Shown here piece after piece: positions 1-8,410 of a stretch of 64,000 nt of DNA. The stretch comes from Gammaproteobacteria bacterium. Its GTDB lineage: Bacteria; Pseudomonadota; Gammaproteobacteria; Nevskiales; Nevskiaceae. The notes beneath the pieces were generated by a model. That model saw nothing but the letters and a program-made list of their open reading frames with translations, did no database searches and had not been told where the DNA came from. The translations under genes and the position numbers were made by a program. Numbering within the stretch: the first letter of the stretch is position 1; each line of letters starts with the position of its first letter. The stretch lies in assembly GCA_026398815.1 (NCBI GenBank), contig JAPLSA010000010.1:50205-114204 (forward strand), written 5' to 3'.

Positions 1-1
1 G

Positions 2-796
2 ACGCCGGAAGCGGTGCTGGCGGCGATCACGCCGGACACCGCGCTGGTGTCGCTGATGTGGGTTAACAACGAGATCGGCGCGGTCAACGACATCGAGCGG
101 CTGGCGCCAAGCCTGCGCGAGCGCGGCGTGATGCTGCATGTCGATGCCGCCCAGGCCGCCGGCAAGCTGGCGATCGACCTGCAGGCGGTACCGGTCGATC
201 TGCTGAGCCTGTCGGCGCACAAGCTGTACGGGCCGAAGGGCGTCGGCGCGCTGTATGTCCGCCGCCGGCCGCGCGCGCGGCTGGCGCCGCAGATGCATGG
301 CGGCGGCCACGAGCAGGGCATGCGCTCCGGCACGCTTTCGACCCACCAGGTGGTCGGCATGGGCGCGGCCTGCCAGCGGGCGGCCGAACGGCTCGATGCT
401 GATGCCGCCCATTGCAGCGGCCTGCGCGACGCGCTGTGGGCGCGGCTGCGCGGCATTCCCGGCGTGCTGCGCAACGGTCCGACCGGCGATTCGGCGGGCG
501 GTGAGCGCGCCGCGCCGCATCTGCTGAACCTGAGCTTTCCCGGTGTCGAAGGCGAAGCGCTGCGTGCGGCGCTGCCCGGCCTCGCGGTATCGAGCGGCTC
601 GGCCTGCTCGTCGGCCACTGCCGAGCCCTCGTATGTGCTGCGGGCGCTGGGTCGTGACGATGAAACGGCCAATGCGTCCTTGCGCTTCTCGTTCGGCCGG
701 CCGACGACGATGACCGAGATCGGACAGGCCGCCGCCACCGTGATCGCCCAGGTCGCATGGCTGCGCGCCTTGTCGCCGCTGCCCGGGAGCAGGTGA
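2..796 (+). CDS. iscS: Cysteine desulfurase, IscS-type (5' end outside window)
   Basis: PLP enzyme that takes sulfur from L-cysteine for Fe-S cluster building. Only the C-terminal 264 residues are in the window; the frame stays open to the left edge, so the start lies upstream. The PLP lysine sits in SAHKLYGPKG, and the persulfide cysteine lies in the loop VSSGSACSSA, followed by EPSYVLRALG. The long cysteine-loop signature is that of group I (IscS/NifS) enzymes rather than SufS. The stop TGA overlaps the ATG of the next gene by one base, so the two are translationally coupled. The downstream scaffold and A-type carrier make this an Isc-like operon, but no hscBA or fdx follows. Family certain; iscS rather than another group I paralogue is likely. 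Confidence 0.9.
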   Translation, partial: TPEAVLAAITPDTALVSLMWVNNEIGAVNDIERLAPSLRERGVMLHVDAAQAAGKLAIDLQAVPVDLLSLSAHKLYGPKGVGALYVRRRPRARLAPQMHGGGHEQGMRSGTLSTHQVVGMGAACQRAAERLDADAAHCSGLRDALWARLRGIPGVLRNGPTGDSAGGERAAPHLLNLSFPGVEGEALRAALPGLAVSSGSACSSATAEPSYVLRALGRDDETANASLRFSFGRPTTMTEIGQAAATVIAQVAWLRALSPLPGSR

Positions 797-1200
797 TGAA
801 CGAGATCGACGACGACAACCCCTACGGCTACGCCCCGGCGATCTGGCGGCTGTTCCGCGGCGCGCCGAACGCCGGCGTGTTTGCCGACGGCACGGCCGGC
901 GTGATCAGCGCCGAAGCTGGCACGCCGGCGGCGCGCTCGGTGCTGCGGCTGGCGTTGCGCATCGACGGCGACCGGGTTGCCGAAGGGCGCTTCCAGGCTT
1001 ACGGCTGCCCGACGACCATCGCCGTCGGCGCCTGGATCGCCGGCTGGTGTGCCGGCCGCACGATCGATGAACTGCGCCGCCTGAAAGCGGCGGATCTTCG
1101 CGAAGCGCTTGAAATCCCGGAGGATCGTGCACACTGTGCGCTGCTGGGGGAAGATGCGCTGAAAGCGCTGCTGACCCGGTTTCAGGAGCAACGAGCATGA
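796..1200 (+). CDS. IscU/NifU-like Fe-S scaffold protein, divergent
   Basis: 134-residue protein of the IscU/NifU N-terminal family, on which [2Fe-2S] clusters are assembled using sulfur from the upstream desulfurase. Start is the ATG overlapping the upstream TGA. Two of the three usual cluster cysteines can be placed: FQAYGCPTT (like the second IscU cysteine) and [12 protein letters not shown] (like HCSVLAEDA). The region equivalent to the first one reads GTPAARSV, where canonical IscU has GAPACGDV, so that cysteine and the following aspartate are missing. An extra cysteine is present in GWCAGRT. The stop overlaps the next ATG (ATGA). It may be a specialised scaffold or carrier; the substitutions are seen, the functional consequence is inferred. 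Confidence 0.8.
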   Translation: MNEIDDDNPYGYAPAIWRLFRGAPNAGVFADGTAGVISAEAGTPAARSVLRLALRIDGDRVAEGRFQAYGCPTTIAVGAWIAGWCAGRTIDELRRLKAADLREALEIPEDRAHCALLGEDALKALLTRFQEQRA

Positions 1201-1523
1201 GCATCGAACTGACGGCAAGCGCGGCACAACGCATCCAGACGCAGATCGCCAAGCGCGGCAAGGGCTATGGCCTGCGCATCGGCGTCAAGAAATCCGGCTG
1301 CTCCGGCTATGCCTACGTGCTTGATTACGCCGACGCCCCGGGTGTTGACGACGAGGTGTTCGATGTCCACGGTGCCAAGGTGGTGGTGGCCAGGGAGCAC
1401 CTGTCGTTCCTCGACGGCCTGACCCTCGACTTCCAGCGCGAAGGCCTCAACGAAGCGTTCAAGTTCCGCAACCCGAACGTCACCGGCGAGTGCGGCTGCG
1501 GCGAGAGCTTCGCGGTCGGCTAA
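1197..1523 (+). CDS. A-type Fe-S carrier, IscA/ErpA family
   Basis: 108-residue HesB/IscA-family protein that carries Fe-S clusters from the scaffold to apo-enzymes in the cytoplasm. The three invariant cysteines are present: Cys35 in [10 protein letters not shown], and Cys99 and Cys101 in the C-terminal ECGCGESF. Length matches the family. The ATG overlaps the scaffold stop codon by the ATGA arrangement, so the three genes form one coupled operon. IscA and ErpA cannot be told apart from sequence alone; the operon position favours the IscA role. Confidence 0.93.
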   Translation: MSIELTASAAQRIQTQIAKRGKGYGLRIGVKKSGCSGYAYVLDYADAPGVDDEVFDVHGAKVVVAREHLSFLDGLTLDFQREGLNEAFKFRNPNVTGECGCGESFAVG

Positions 1524-1665
1524 AGCCGCCGCTGCGGTCCGACGGCCCGCTTGCTGCAGCGCCGCAGATTGCCGGGCCTGCGCGCAACCCGTTAACATTC
1601 CGTGTTTTTCCGCCCCGGATGCTGTTTGCGGGGCGTCGTCTACATCCACACACGGAAACATCATC

Positions 1666-2097
1666 ATGGCGGTTGAACGCACCCTTTCGATCATCAAGCC
1701 CGACGCCGTTGCCAAGAACGTCATCGGCGGCATCTATTCGCGCTTTGAAGCAGCCGGCCTGCGCATCGTCGCCGCCCGCATGCAGCACCTGTCGCGCGAA
1801 GAGGCCGAGGGCTTCTACGCGGTGCACAGCGCCCGTCCGTTCTTCAAGGATCTGGTCAGCTTCATGATCTCCGGCCCGGTCATCATCCAGGTGCTGGAAG
1901 GCGAAGACGCGGTTGCCAAGCACCGCGACATCATGGGCGCCACCGACCCGAAGAAGGCCGCCCCGGGCACGATCCGTGCGGACTTCGCCGACTCGATCGA
2001 CGAGAACGCCGTCCACGGTTCGGACAGCCTGGAAAACGCCGCCCGCGAAATCAGCTACTTCTTCCGCACCACCGAACTCGCGCCGCGCACGCGCTGA
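1666..2097 (+). CDS. ndk: Nucleoside diphosphate kinase
   Basis: Transfers the gamma-phosphate of ATP to NDPs through a phosphohistidine, balancing (d)NTP pools. 143 residues, the normal bacterial length. The N-terminus [12 protein letters not shown] and the active-site segment NAVHGSDS, with the phospho-accepting histidine at about residue 117, are textbook. It is separated from the Fe-S genes by 142 bases containing an AT-richer stretch (GTTAACATTCCGTGTTTTTC, about 1590-1609) and a short hairpin, so it probably has its own promoter. rlmN follows after 25 bases, as in many gammaproteobacteria. Confidence 0.97.
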   Translation: MAVERTLSIIKPDAVAKNVIGGIYSRFEAAGLRIVAARMQHLSREEAEGFYAVHSARPFFKDLVSFMISGPVIIQVLEGEDAVAKHRDIMGATDPKKAAPGTIRADFADSIDENAVHGSDSLENAAREISYFFRTTELAPRTR

Positions 2098-2122
2098 GCC
2101 GGTTGCGGCCCACAGGTGACGC

Positions 2123-3319
2123 GTGACCGCTGAACAGCCCGCCCCGATGACCCTGCCGACGGACGCCGAGCCGCGCCCGGCGGCAGTGGTTGCGGCGGGC
2201 GCGCGCGTCAACCTGTTCGGACTCGACCGCGCCGCCTTGCGCGCCGAGTTCGAAAAGATGGGCGAGTCCGGCTACCGCGCCGACCAGATCATGCTGTGGA
2301 TCTATCGGCGCGGGGTCGTCGACTTCGCGTTGATGAGCAATGTCGGCAAGGCCTTGCGCGCAAGGCTCGAGCAGCATTTCGTGATCCGGCCGCCGGAACT
2401 GGTCACCGAGCAGGTCTCGACCGATGGCACCCGCAAGTGGGTGCTGAAGCTGGAGGAACGCGAAGGCCGTCCGGAAACGATGATCGAGACGGTCTACATC
2501 CCGGAAGCCAATCGCGGCACCCTGTGCATCTCCTCGCAGGCCGGCTGCGCGATGGACTGCTCGTTCTGTTCGACGGCGCAGGGCGGGTTTTCCCGCAACA
2601 TGACCACGGCCGAAATCGTTGCCCAAGTGTATTTCGCCGGGAAAGCGCTCGGCGGCGACTTCCAGAACGAGAAGGTGATCTCCAACGTCGTCTTCATGGG
2701 CATGGGCGAGCCGCTGGCCAACTACAACGCGGTGCTGCCGGCGATCCGCATCCTGCTCGACGACTTCGGCTTCGGCCTGTCCAAGCGCCGGGTGACGATT
2801 TCCACCTCCGGCCTGGTGCCGTTCATCGACCGGCTGGCCAGCGATGTCGACACCGCGCTGGCGATCTCGCTGCACGCGCCGAACGACGCGCTGCGCGACG
2901 AGCTGGTGCCGATCAACAAGAAGTACCCGATTTCCGAATTGATGGACGCCTGCCGCCGCTATCTGGCCGGCAAGGACCGCAAGGCCCACATCGTCTACGA
3001 GTACGTGATGCTCGACGGCGTCAACGACCAGCCGGAGCACGCGCGCGAACTCGCCCGCCTGCTGAACGCCACGCATGGCAGCCAGGCATCGGCCAAGGTC
3101 AACCTGATTCCGTTCAACCCGTTTCCCAACGCGCGCTACAAGCGCTCGAAGCCGGAAGCGATCAACCGCTTCTCCGAAATCCTGCGCGCCAAGGGCCTGC
3201 TGACGATGACTCGTCGCACCCGTGGCGACGATATCGACGCGGCCTGCGGGCAGTTGGTCGGCAAGGTGCAGTCGAAGCAGAAGAAGCGCCTGGGTGACAT
3301 ACCGGTGCGCGTGCAGTGA
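2123..3319 (+). CDS. rlmN: Dual-specificity rRNA/tRNA adenine-C2 methyltransferase RlmN
   Basis: Radical SAM enzyme that methylates C2 of A2503 in 23S rRNA and of A37 in certain tRNAs. The cluster motif CxxxCxxC is at residues 142-149 (CAMDCSFC), followed by GGFSRNMTTAEI. The C-terminal RTRGDDIDAACGQL carries the catalytic cysteine. 398 residues from the GTG start at 2123; an in-frame ATG at 2147 would remove eight residues and is a possible alternative. Its TGA overlaps the GTG of pilW, giving translational coupling into the pilW-rodZ-hisS run. Confidence 0.96.
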   Translation: MTAEQPAPMTLPTDAEPRPAAVVAAGARVNLFGLDRAALRAEFEKMGESGYRADQIMLWIYRRGVVDFALMSNVGKALRARLEQHFVIRPPELVTEQVSTDGTRKWVLKLEEREGRPETMIETVYIPEANRGTLCISSQAGCAMDCSFCSTAQGGFSRNMTTAEIVAQVYFAGKALGGDFQNEKVISNVVFMGMGEPLANYNAVLPAIRILLDDFGFGLSKRRVTISTSGLVPFIDRLASDVDTALAISLHAPNDALRDELVPINKKYPISELMDACRRYLAGKDRKAHIVYEYVMLDGVNDQPEHARELARLLNATHGSQASAKVNLIPFNPFPNARYKRSKPEAINRFSEILRAKGLLTMTRRTRGDDIDAACGQLVGKVQSKQKKRLGDIPVRVQ

Positions 3320-4083
3320 TCCGCAGCGCGGCGGCCCTTGTGCTGATGGCGCTTGCGCTGACCGCCTGCGTCACCGAAACCAGTGGCGAGCTGCGGCCGC
3401 AGTCGCCGCCGGATCTGGAGGAGGCGGCGCGGATCAACACCCAGCTCGGCGTCGACTACGCCCGCCAGGGGCAGTTCGAGGTGGCCGAGGAAAAGCTGCG
3501 CAAGGCGGTCGAGCAGAACGATCGCTACGCCCAGGCGCATGGCGTGCTGGCTTTCGTGCTGACGCAGCGGGGCGACCGCGAGGGCGCCGAGCGCGAGTAC
3601 CGCCGCGCGCTGGCGCTGGCGCCGGACGACGCCGCCACCCACAACAACTTCGGCGTGCTGCTCTGCGAACTCGGCAAGGTCAAGGAAGCCGACCGGGCGT
3701 TCCAGGCCGCGCTGGCCAACCGCAACTACGCCACCCCGGAAGCGGCGTGGACCAATGCCGGCATCTGTCAGCGGCAGGCGAGCGATCCGCGCGCCGAGAC
3801 CAGCTTCCGCGAAGCCTTGAAGATCAATCCGGAATACCGCGCGGCGCTGGCGCAGATTGCCCAGCTGACCTACGCCGCCGGCGACTGGGCGCGCACCGAT
3901 GCCTTTCTGAAGCGCTACGAAAAGCTCGGCAGCCTGCCGCCGGACCTGCTGCTGATCGCCGCCTCCACCCAGCGCAAGCTCGGTGACCGGGCGGCGGCGC
4001 GCCGCTACGAACAGACCCTGATCAGCGGATTCCCGGAATCTGACCAGGCTGTGCAACTGCTGAAGAACCCGCCTGCACCATGA
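3316..4083 (+). CDS. pilW: Type IV pilus biogenesis lipoprotein PilW/PilF
   Basis: TPR-repeat outer-membrane lipoprotein (pilotin) needed for assembly of the PilQ secretin. A lipoprotein signal with lipobox LTAC puts the lipidated cysteine at residue 18. TPR helices start at about residue 40 (LGVDYARQGQFEVAEEKLRKAV) and run to the end; this region resembles PilF. Length 255 residues is typical. The GTG start overlaps the rlmN stop and its own TGA overlaps the rodZ ATG. The rlmN-pilW-rodZ(-ispG)-hisS order is conserved in gammaproteobacteria and supports the call. Confidence 0.92.
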   Translation: MIRSAAALVLMALALTACVTETSGELRPQSPPDLEEAARINTQLGVDYARQGQFEVAEEKLRKAVEQNDRYAQAHGVLAFVLTQRGDREGAEREYRRALALAPDDAATHNNFGVLLCELGKVKEADRAFQAALANRNYATPEAAWTNAGICQRQASDPRAETSFREALKINPEYRAALAQIAQLTYAAGDWARTDAFLKRYEKLGSLPPDLLLIAASTQRKLGDRAAARRYEQTLISGFPESDQAVQLLKNPPAP

Positions 4084-5105
4084 CCTCCGATCCGACCGCT
4101 CCGAACCTGCGCGACCCGTCCGACAACCCGGACGCCCCGCTGTCCCCCGCCACGGCTGGTCCCGGCCAGGCGATACGCCAGGCGCGCGAACGCGCCAAGC
4201 TCGGCATCGAGGAGCTGGCGACGCTGACCCGGCTGGCGCGCGGCACGCTCGAGGCGCTGGAGCGCAACGACTTCAGCACGCTGACCGAAGCGGTCTACGT
4301 GCGCGGCTATTACCGCAAGTGCGCCAAGGTGCTGAATCTGCCGGAAGCCGAGCTGATCGCCGCCTACGACAAGCTCTACGCGCCGAAAAGCGCGCCGCTG
4401 CCGACCAAGATGCTGCTCGGCAACAGCGGTTCGACGATGGGCTCCGGCCGGCCCAGCAGCGGCAGCGGCTCCGGCTGGATCATCGTGCTGGTGATCGCCG
4501 CGCTGGTGGGCGCCGGCCTGTGGTTCATCAACCAGGATGCGGCCGATGGCGCCGCCGCACCGACGCCGGCCGGCGCGGCCAGCCCGGCCACCGGTCCGGC
4601 GATCCCGGCCAGCGCGCTGGCCACCCCGGAAACCGCGCCGGCCCCGGCGGAAGTCGCGCCTGCCGCTGGCGGCGATGCCGCGAATGGCGCAGCTCCTGCG
4701 CCGGCCCCCGGCGCCGCGTCGTCGTCGACCGGATCCGGCCTGGCGCTGATGGCGGCAACCACGCTGTCGTCGCTGCCGGCATCCGCCGATGCTGCGACCG
4801 GCGCCGCCGCCACGGCCGTCGATCCGGCGGCGGTGGTCAGCTCGGCGGGCGGCGCGTTGCTGCTCGATTTCAAGTCGGCGTCGTGGGTGCGCATCGAGGA
4901 TGCCGATGGCCGCACCCTGCTGTCCGGCACCATTCCGTCCGGCGATCGCCAGCTGCTGCGCGGCCGGCCGCCGTATGCGCTGTTCATCGGCTACGCGCCG
5001 GGCGTGCGGGTGGAGTTCGACGGCAAGCCGTTCGACCTGACGCCGCACCTGCGCCAGAACTCGACCGTGCGCATCAACCTGCCGTACGTCCCTGCCGCCC
5101 AGTAA
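4080..5105 (+). CDS. rodZ: Cytoskeletal/cell-shape protein RodZ
   Basis: Bitopic inner-membrane protein that binds MreB through a cytoplasmic helix-turn-helix domain and helps set rod shape. Domains in order: HTH_25 at about residues 25-90 (IRQARERAKLGIEELA, TRLARGTLEALERNDF), one transmembrane helix at about 133-152 (WIIVLVIAALVGAG), a long Pro/Ala-rich periplasmic linker, and a C-terminal DUF4115 domain from about residue 255 (LLLDFKSASWVRIEDADGRT). 341 residues. hisS follows 38 bases downstream; ispG, often placed between them, is absent here. Confidence 0.93.
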   Translation: MTSDPTAPNLRDPSDNPDAPLSPATAGPGQAIRQARERAKLGIEELATLTRLARGTLEALERNDFSTLTEAVYVRGYYRKCAKVLNLPEAELIAAYDKLYAPKSAPLPTKMLLGNSGSTMGSGRPSSGSGSGWIIVLVIAALVGAGLWFINQDAADGAAAPTPAGAASPATGPAIPASALATPETAPAPAEVAPAAGGDAANGAAPAPAPGAASSSTGSGLALMAATTLSSLPASADAATGAAATAVDPAAVVSSAGGALLLDFKSASWVRIEDADGRTLLSGTIPSGDRQLLRGRPPYALFIGYAPGVRVEFDGKPFDLTPHLRQNSTVRINLPYVPAAQ

Positions 5106-5142
5106 GCCGGCCACCGGCCGTCACTCTCGTCCCGCCCGCCTC

Positions 5143-6411
5143 ATGAAGATCCAGTCCGTTCGCGGCATGAACGATGTCCTGCCGGCCGATTCCGCCGCCT
5201 GGCAGCACGTCCACGCCGTCGCTGCGCAAGTCTTTGCCGCCTATGGCTATGGCGAGCTGCGCCTGCCGGTGGTCGAGCGCACCGAGCTGTTCAAGCGCGC
5301 GGTCGGCGAAGTGACCGACGTGGTCGAGAAGGAGATGTACTCGTTCGAAGATCGCGGCGGCGAAGCGCTGTCCCTGCGTCCCGAGCTGACCGCCGGCGTG
5401 GTTCGCGCCGGCATCGAGCACGGCATCCTGTTCAACCAGCAGCAGCGCGTCTGGTGCACCGGCCCGGTGTTCCGTTATGAGCGCCCGCAGGCCGGTCGCT
5501 ACCGGCAGTTCCACCAGCTGGATGTCGAAGCCTTCGGCATCGCCACGCCGGATGCCGATGTCGAAGTCATCGCCATCGCCGCGCAGCTGTGGAAGCGGCT
5601 TGGCCTGTCCGGCTTCGAGCTGCAGATCAATACCCTGGGCACGCCGGCCTGCCGCGCCACGCACCGGGCGGCGCTGATCGCCTATCTCGAACAGCACGAG
5701 GCGGCGCTCGATGAAGATGCCCGCCGCCGTCTGCACAGCAATCCGCTGCGGGTGCTCGATTCCAAGGTGCCGGCCACGCAGGCGATCGTCGCCGGTGCGC
5801 CGCGCCTGCTCGACCATCTCGACGATGCCTCGATCGCGCACTTCGACGCGGTCAAGGCCGGGCTCGATGCGCTCGGCATCGCCTACACGGTCAATCCGCG
5901 GCTGGTGCGCGGCCTCGACTACTACACGCACACGGTGTTCGAGTGGGTCACCGACCAGCTCGGCGCCCAGGGCACGGTCTGCGCCGGTGGCCGCTACGAC
6001 GGCCTGGTCGAACAGCTCGGCGGGCCGAAGACCACCGGCGTCGGCTTCGGCCTCGGCATCGAACGGCTGATCCTGCTGATGGGCGTGCAGAAGGTGGCGA
6101 TCACCTCGAACAGCCCGCAGGTCTATGTCTGCCGCTTCGGCGCCGAAGCCGAACGCCAGGCGCTGCAGCTGGCTGAAGCGCTGCGCGACCGTTACCCGGG
6201 CCTGCGGCTGGTGCTCAATGCCGGCGGCGGCGGGCTGAAGTCGCAGCTCAAGCGCGCCGACCAGTCCGGTGCCCGCTACGCGCTGGTGATCGGCGACGAC
6301 GAAGCGGCTGCCGGCACCGTTCAAGTAAAATCCCTGCGCGGCGAAGGCGACGCCTACCTGTGTCGCCAAACGGAGCTGGCTGCGGAACTCGGCAGCCGAC
6401 TTGCGCTCTGA
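5143..6411 (+). CDS. hisS: Histidine-tRNA ligase
   Basis: Class II aminoacyl-tRNA synthetase charging tRNA-His. The N-terminus has RGMNDVLP; motif 2 is seen in FRYERPQAGRYRQFHQ; the histidine-specific motif is RGLDYYT; motif 3 is GVGFGLGIERL. The C-terminal anticodon-binding domain follows (VYVCRFGAEAERQALQLAEAL). 422 residues, normal. The ATG at 5143 sits at the usual N-terminal position for the family. Confidence 0.97.
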   Translation: MKIQSVRGMNDVLPADSAAWQHVHAVAAQVFAAYGYGELRLPVVERTELFKRAVGEVTDVVEKEMYSFEDRGGEALSLRPELTAGVVRAGIEHGILFNQQQRVWCTGPVFRYERPQAGRYRQFHQLDVEAFGIATPDADVEVIAIAAQLWKRLGLSGFELQINTLGTPACRATHRAALIAYLEQHEAALDEDARRRLHSNPLRVLDSKVPATQAIVAGAPRLLDHLDDASIAHFDAVKAGLDALGIAYTVNPRLVRGLDYYTHTVFEWVTDQLGAQGTVCAGGRYDGLVEQLGGPKTTGVGFGLGIERLILLMGVQKVAITSNSPQVYVCRFGAEAERQALQLAEALRDRYPGLRLVLNAGGGGLKSQLKRADQSGARYALVIGDDEAAAGTVQVKSLRGEGDAYLCRQTELAAELGSRLAL

Positions 6412-6480
6412 TTCGCGCCCTCCCATCAGCCGACTGACCACCCGAACGGGCGACGCCCCGTCGCCACGCGAGAACGAGAC

Positions 6481-7143
6481 ATGAGCACCCATTACGACGA
6501 CGAAGCCCAAGTCGAAGACCTGCGCCGCTGGTGGAAGGAAAACTGGCTGGCGCTGGCGGTCGGCCTCGGCCTCGGCCTCGGCGCGATCTTCGGCTGGGAG
6601 TACTACCAGAACCGGAAGAACCAGACCCGCGCCGAAGCCTCGCAGCTGTTCGAGGAACTCAAGAAGGCGGTGTCGGCGAAGAAGTTCGACGAGGCCGGCC
6701 GCATGGGCGATCGCCTGGTCGCCGAATTCGAGTCGACGCCGTATGCCGTGGCCGGCGCGATGAAGCTGGCGCAGGCGGCGGTCGAAGAATCCAAGCTCGA
6801 TGCCGCGCGCAGCCGTCTCGAATGGGCGGGCGCCCACGCCGATGACGCTGCGCTGAAGCCGCTGATCCAGCTGCGGCTGGCGCGCGTGCTCTGGCAGCAG
6901 GGCAAGCCGGGCGACGCGATGAAGCTGCTCGACGCCGAAGCCGGCAGCTATGTGGTGCTCTACGAAGAACTGCGCGGCGACATCAAGCTCGCCGAAGGCG
7001 ACCGCCCAGCTGCGCTCGCGGCCTACACCAAGGCGGTGGCCAGCCTCGGCGACGCCACCACTGGCACCGCCAATGCGCCGATCGCAGACGCGCTGCAGAA
7101 GAAGATCGACGATCTCGCCGACGTCGCGGCGGTGAAATCGTGA
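6481..7143 (+). CDS. yfgM: YfgM-like tetratricopeptide membrane protein (UPF0070)
   Basis: 220-residue inner-membrane protein with a short cytoplasmic N-terminus (DDEAQVEDLRRWWKEN), one transmembrane helix at about residues 21-38 and a periplasmic TPR-like domain. YfgM of E. coli is an ancillary SecYEG/PpiD partner that helps hand over exported proteins. Position between hisS and bamB is the conserved context and fits a role in envelope protein export. Its TGA overlaps the GTG of bamB. Confidence 0.9.
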   Translation: MSTHYDDEAQVEDLRRWWKENWLALAVGLGLGLGAIFGWEYYQNRKNQTRAEASQLFEELKKAVSAKKFDEAGRMGDRLVAEFESTPYAVAGAMKLAQAAVEESKLDAARSRLEWAGAHADDAALKPLIQLRLARVLWQQGKPGDAMKLLDAEAGSYVVLYEELRGDIKLAEGDRPAALAAYTKAVASLGDATTGTANAPIADALQKKIDDLADVAAVKS

Positions 7144-8294
7144 CATCGCGGTTTGCCCTGCTGCTGGTCGCGGCGGCGCTGGCCGTCAGCGCCTGCTCGT
7201 CGAAGCCGAAGGTTCGCGAGCCGACCGAACTGGTCGCCATCAAGCAGCCTGAAATCCGGCTCAAGGAAGTCTGGTCGCGCTCGGCCGGCAACGGCAGCAA
7301 GACGCTGTACTCCGGTCTGCGCCTGGCGCTGGAAGCCGATGCGCTGTACACCGCCTCGATCGACGGTCAGGTGTTCGCGCTGACGCCAGCCACCGGCGCC
7401 ACCATCTGGCGCGCCGCGACCAAGGCCCGGATCATCGCCGGCCCGACGGTGTCCGGCGACCTGGTGCTGGTCGGCACGCTCGATGGCGAAGTCATCGCGC
7501 TGAAGCGCGCCAGTGGCGCCGAAAGCTGGCGCGCCTCGCTGCCGAGCGAAGTGCTGGCACCGCTGGCCGCCAGCGGCGACATCGTTGTCGCGCGCGCAGC
7601 GGACGGCCGCGAGTTCGGCCTGTCGGTCACCGACGGCAGCCGGATCTGGAGCTTCGACCGCACCATTCCGAACCTGACCCTGCGTGGCCTTTCCAAGCCG
7701 CTGATCCTCGGCAACCGCGTCTACACCGGGCTCGACAACGGCAAGCTGGTGGCGCTGAACCTCGCCGACGGCGTGCCGGCCTGGGAGCAGAACGTGTCGG
7801 TGCCGACCGGCCGTTCGGAACTGGAGCGGCTGACCGATATCGACGCCGACCTGCTGGCTGCCGACAACGGCATCTACGCGGTGACCTACGGCAACGACAT
7901 CGCGCTGATCGATCCGACGCGCGGTGAAAGCCGCTGGCGGCGCAGCATCAAGAGCTACTCGGGCATGACGGCCACCGACAAGGCGCTCTATGTCACCGAC
8001 AACGACGGCGTGCTGTGGGCGCTCGACCCGGACACCGGCGCGGTGTCGTGGAAGCAGGAGTCGCTGAAGTTCCGTCGCCTGTCGCCGCCGGGCATGCTGG
8101 CGAACTACGTGATCGCCGCCGACTTCCAGGGCTATGTGCATTTCTTCGACCCGGGCGATGGCCACGCGGTGGCGCGTGTCAACCTGGGTGGCGATCCGGT
8201 GATCAGCGCGCCGGTCAGCGATGGCGAGCGCGTCTACCTGCTCGACACCACCGGCGACATCGCCGCCTACCGGATCGAGACGCCGAAGCCGTAA
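7140..8294 (+). CDS. bamB: Outer membrane protein assembly factor BamB
   Basis: Lipoprotein subunit of the BAM complex that inserts beta-barrel proteins into the outer membrane. Lipobox VSAC places the lipidated cysteine at residue 19. The rest is an eight-bladed PQQ-type beta-propeller with repeated blades such as GQVFALTPATGATIWRA and GVLWALDPDTGAVSWKQ. 384 residues. The GTG start overlaps the yfgM stop. A rho-independent terminator lies 25 bases after the stop. Confidence 0.95.
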   Translation: MTSRFALLLVAAALAVSACSSKPKVREPTELVAIKQPEIRLKEVWSRSAGNGSKTLYSGLRLALEADALYTASIDGQVFALTPATGATIWRAATKARIIAGPTVSGDLVLVGTLDGEVIALKRASGAESWRASLPSEVLAPLAASGDIVVARAADGREFGLSVTDGSRIWSFDRTIPNLTLRGLSKPLILGNRVYTGLDNGKLVALNLADGVPAWEQNVSVPTGRSELERLTDIDADLLAADNGIYAVTYGNDIALIDPTRGESRWRRSIKSYSGMTATDKALYVTDNDGVLWALDPDTGAVSWKQESLKFRRLSPPGMLANYVIAADFQGYVHFFDPGDGHAVARVNLGGDPVISAPVSDGERVYLLDTTGDIAAYRIETPKP

Positions 8295-8318
8295 GGCCAG
8301 GCGGTGTCTGCGGTTTCC

Positions 8319-8348
8319 GCCCCGGGCGCACTGCGCTCGGGGCTTTTG
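8319..8348 (+). terminator. Rho-independent terminator after bamB
   Basis: A GC-rich hairpin (GCCCCG + GCGC against GCGC + CGGGGC with one unpaired base on each arm, loop ACT) is followed by TTTTG. It lies between bamB and der, so der is likely transcribed from its own promoter in the remaining 60 bases. Confidence 0.8.
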
Positions 8349-8410
8349 TCGTCTTGGCGTCAGGCCGCGTAGGCTGCCGCCAGCGATGGTTTTCCAGATG
8401 GTCGAGAATC

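Noticed and set aside
1611..1635. Hairpin upstream of ndk as a terminator
   Set aside because: Stem of 7 bp with an 11-base loop and no T-run after it; the T-rich stretch lies before it, so termination is not supported.
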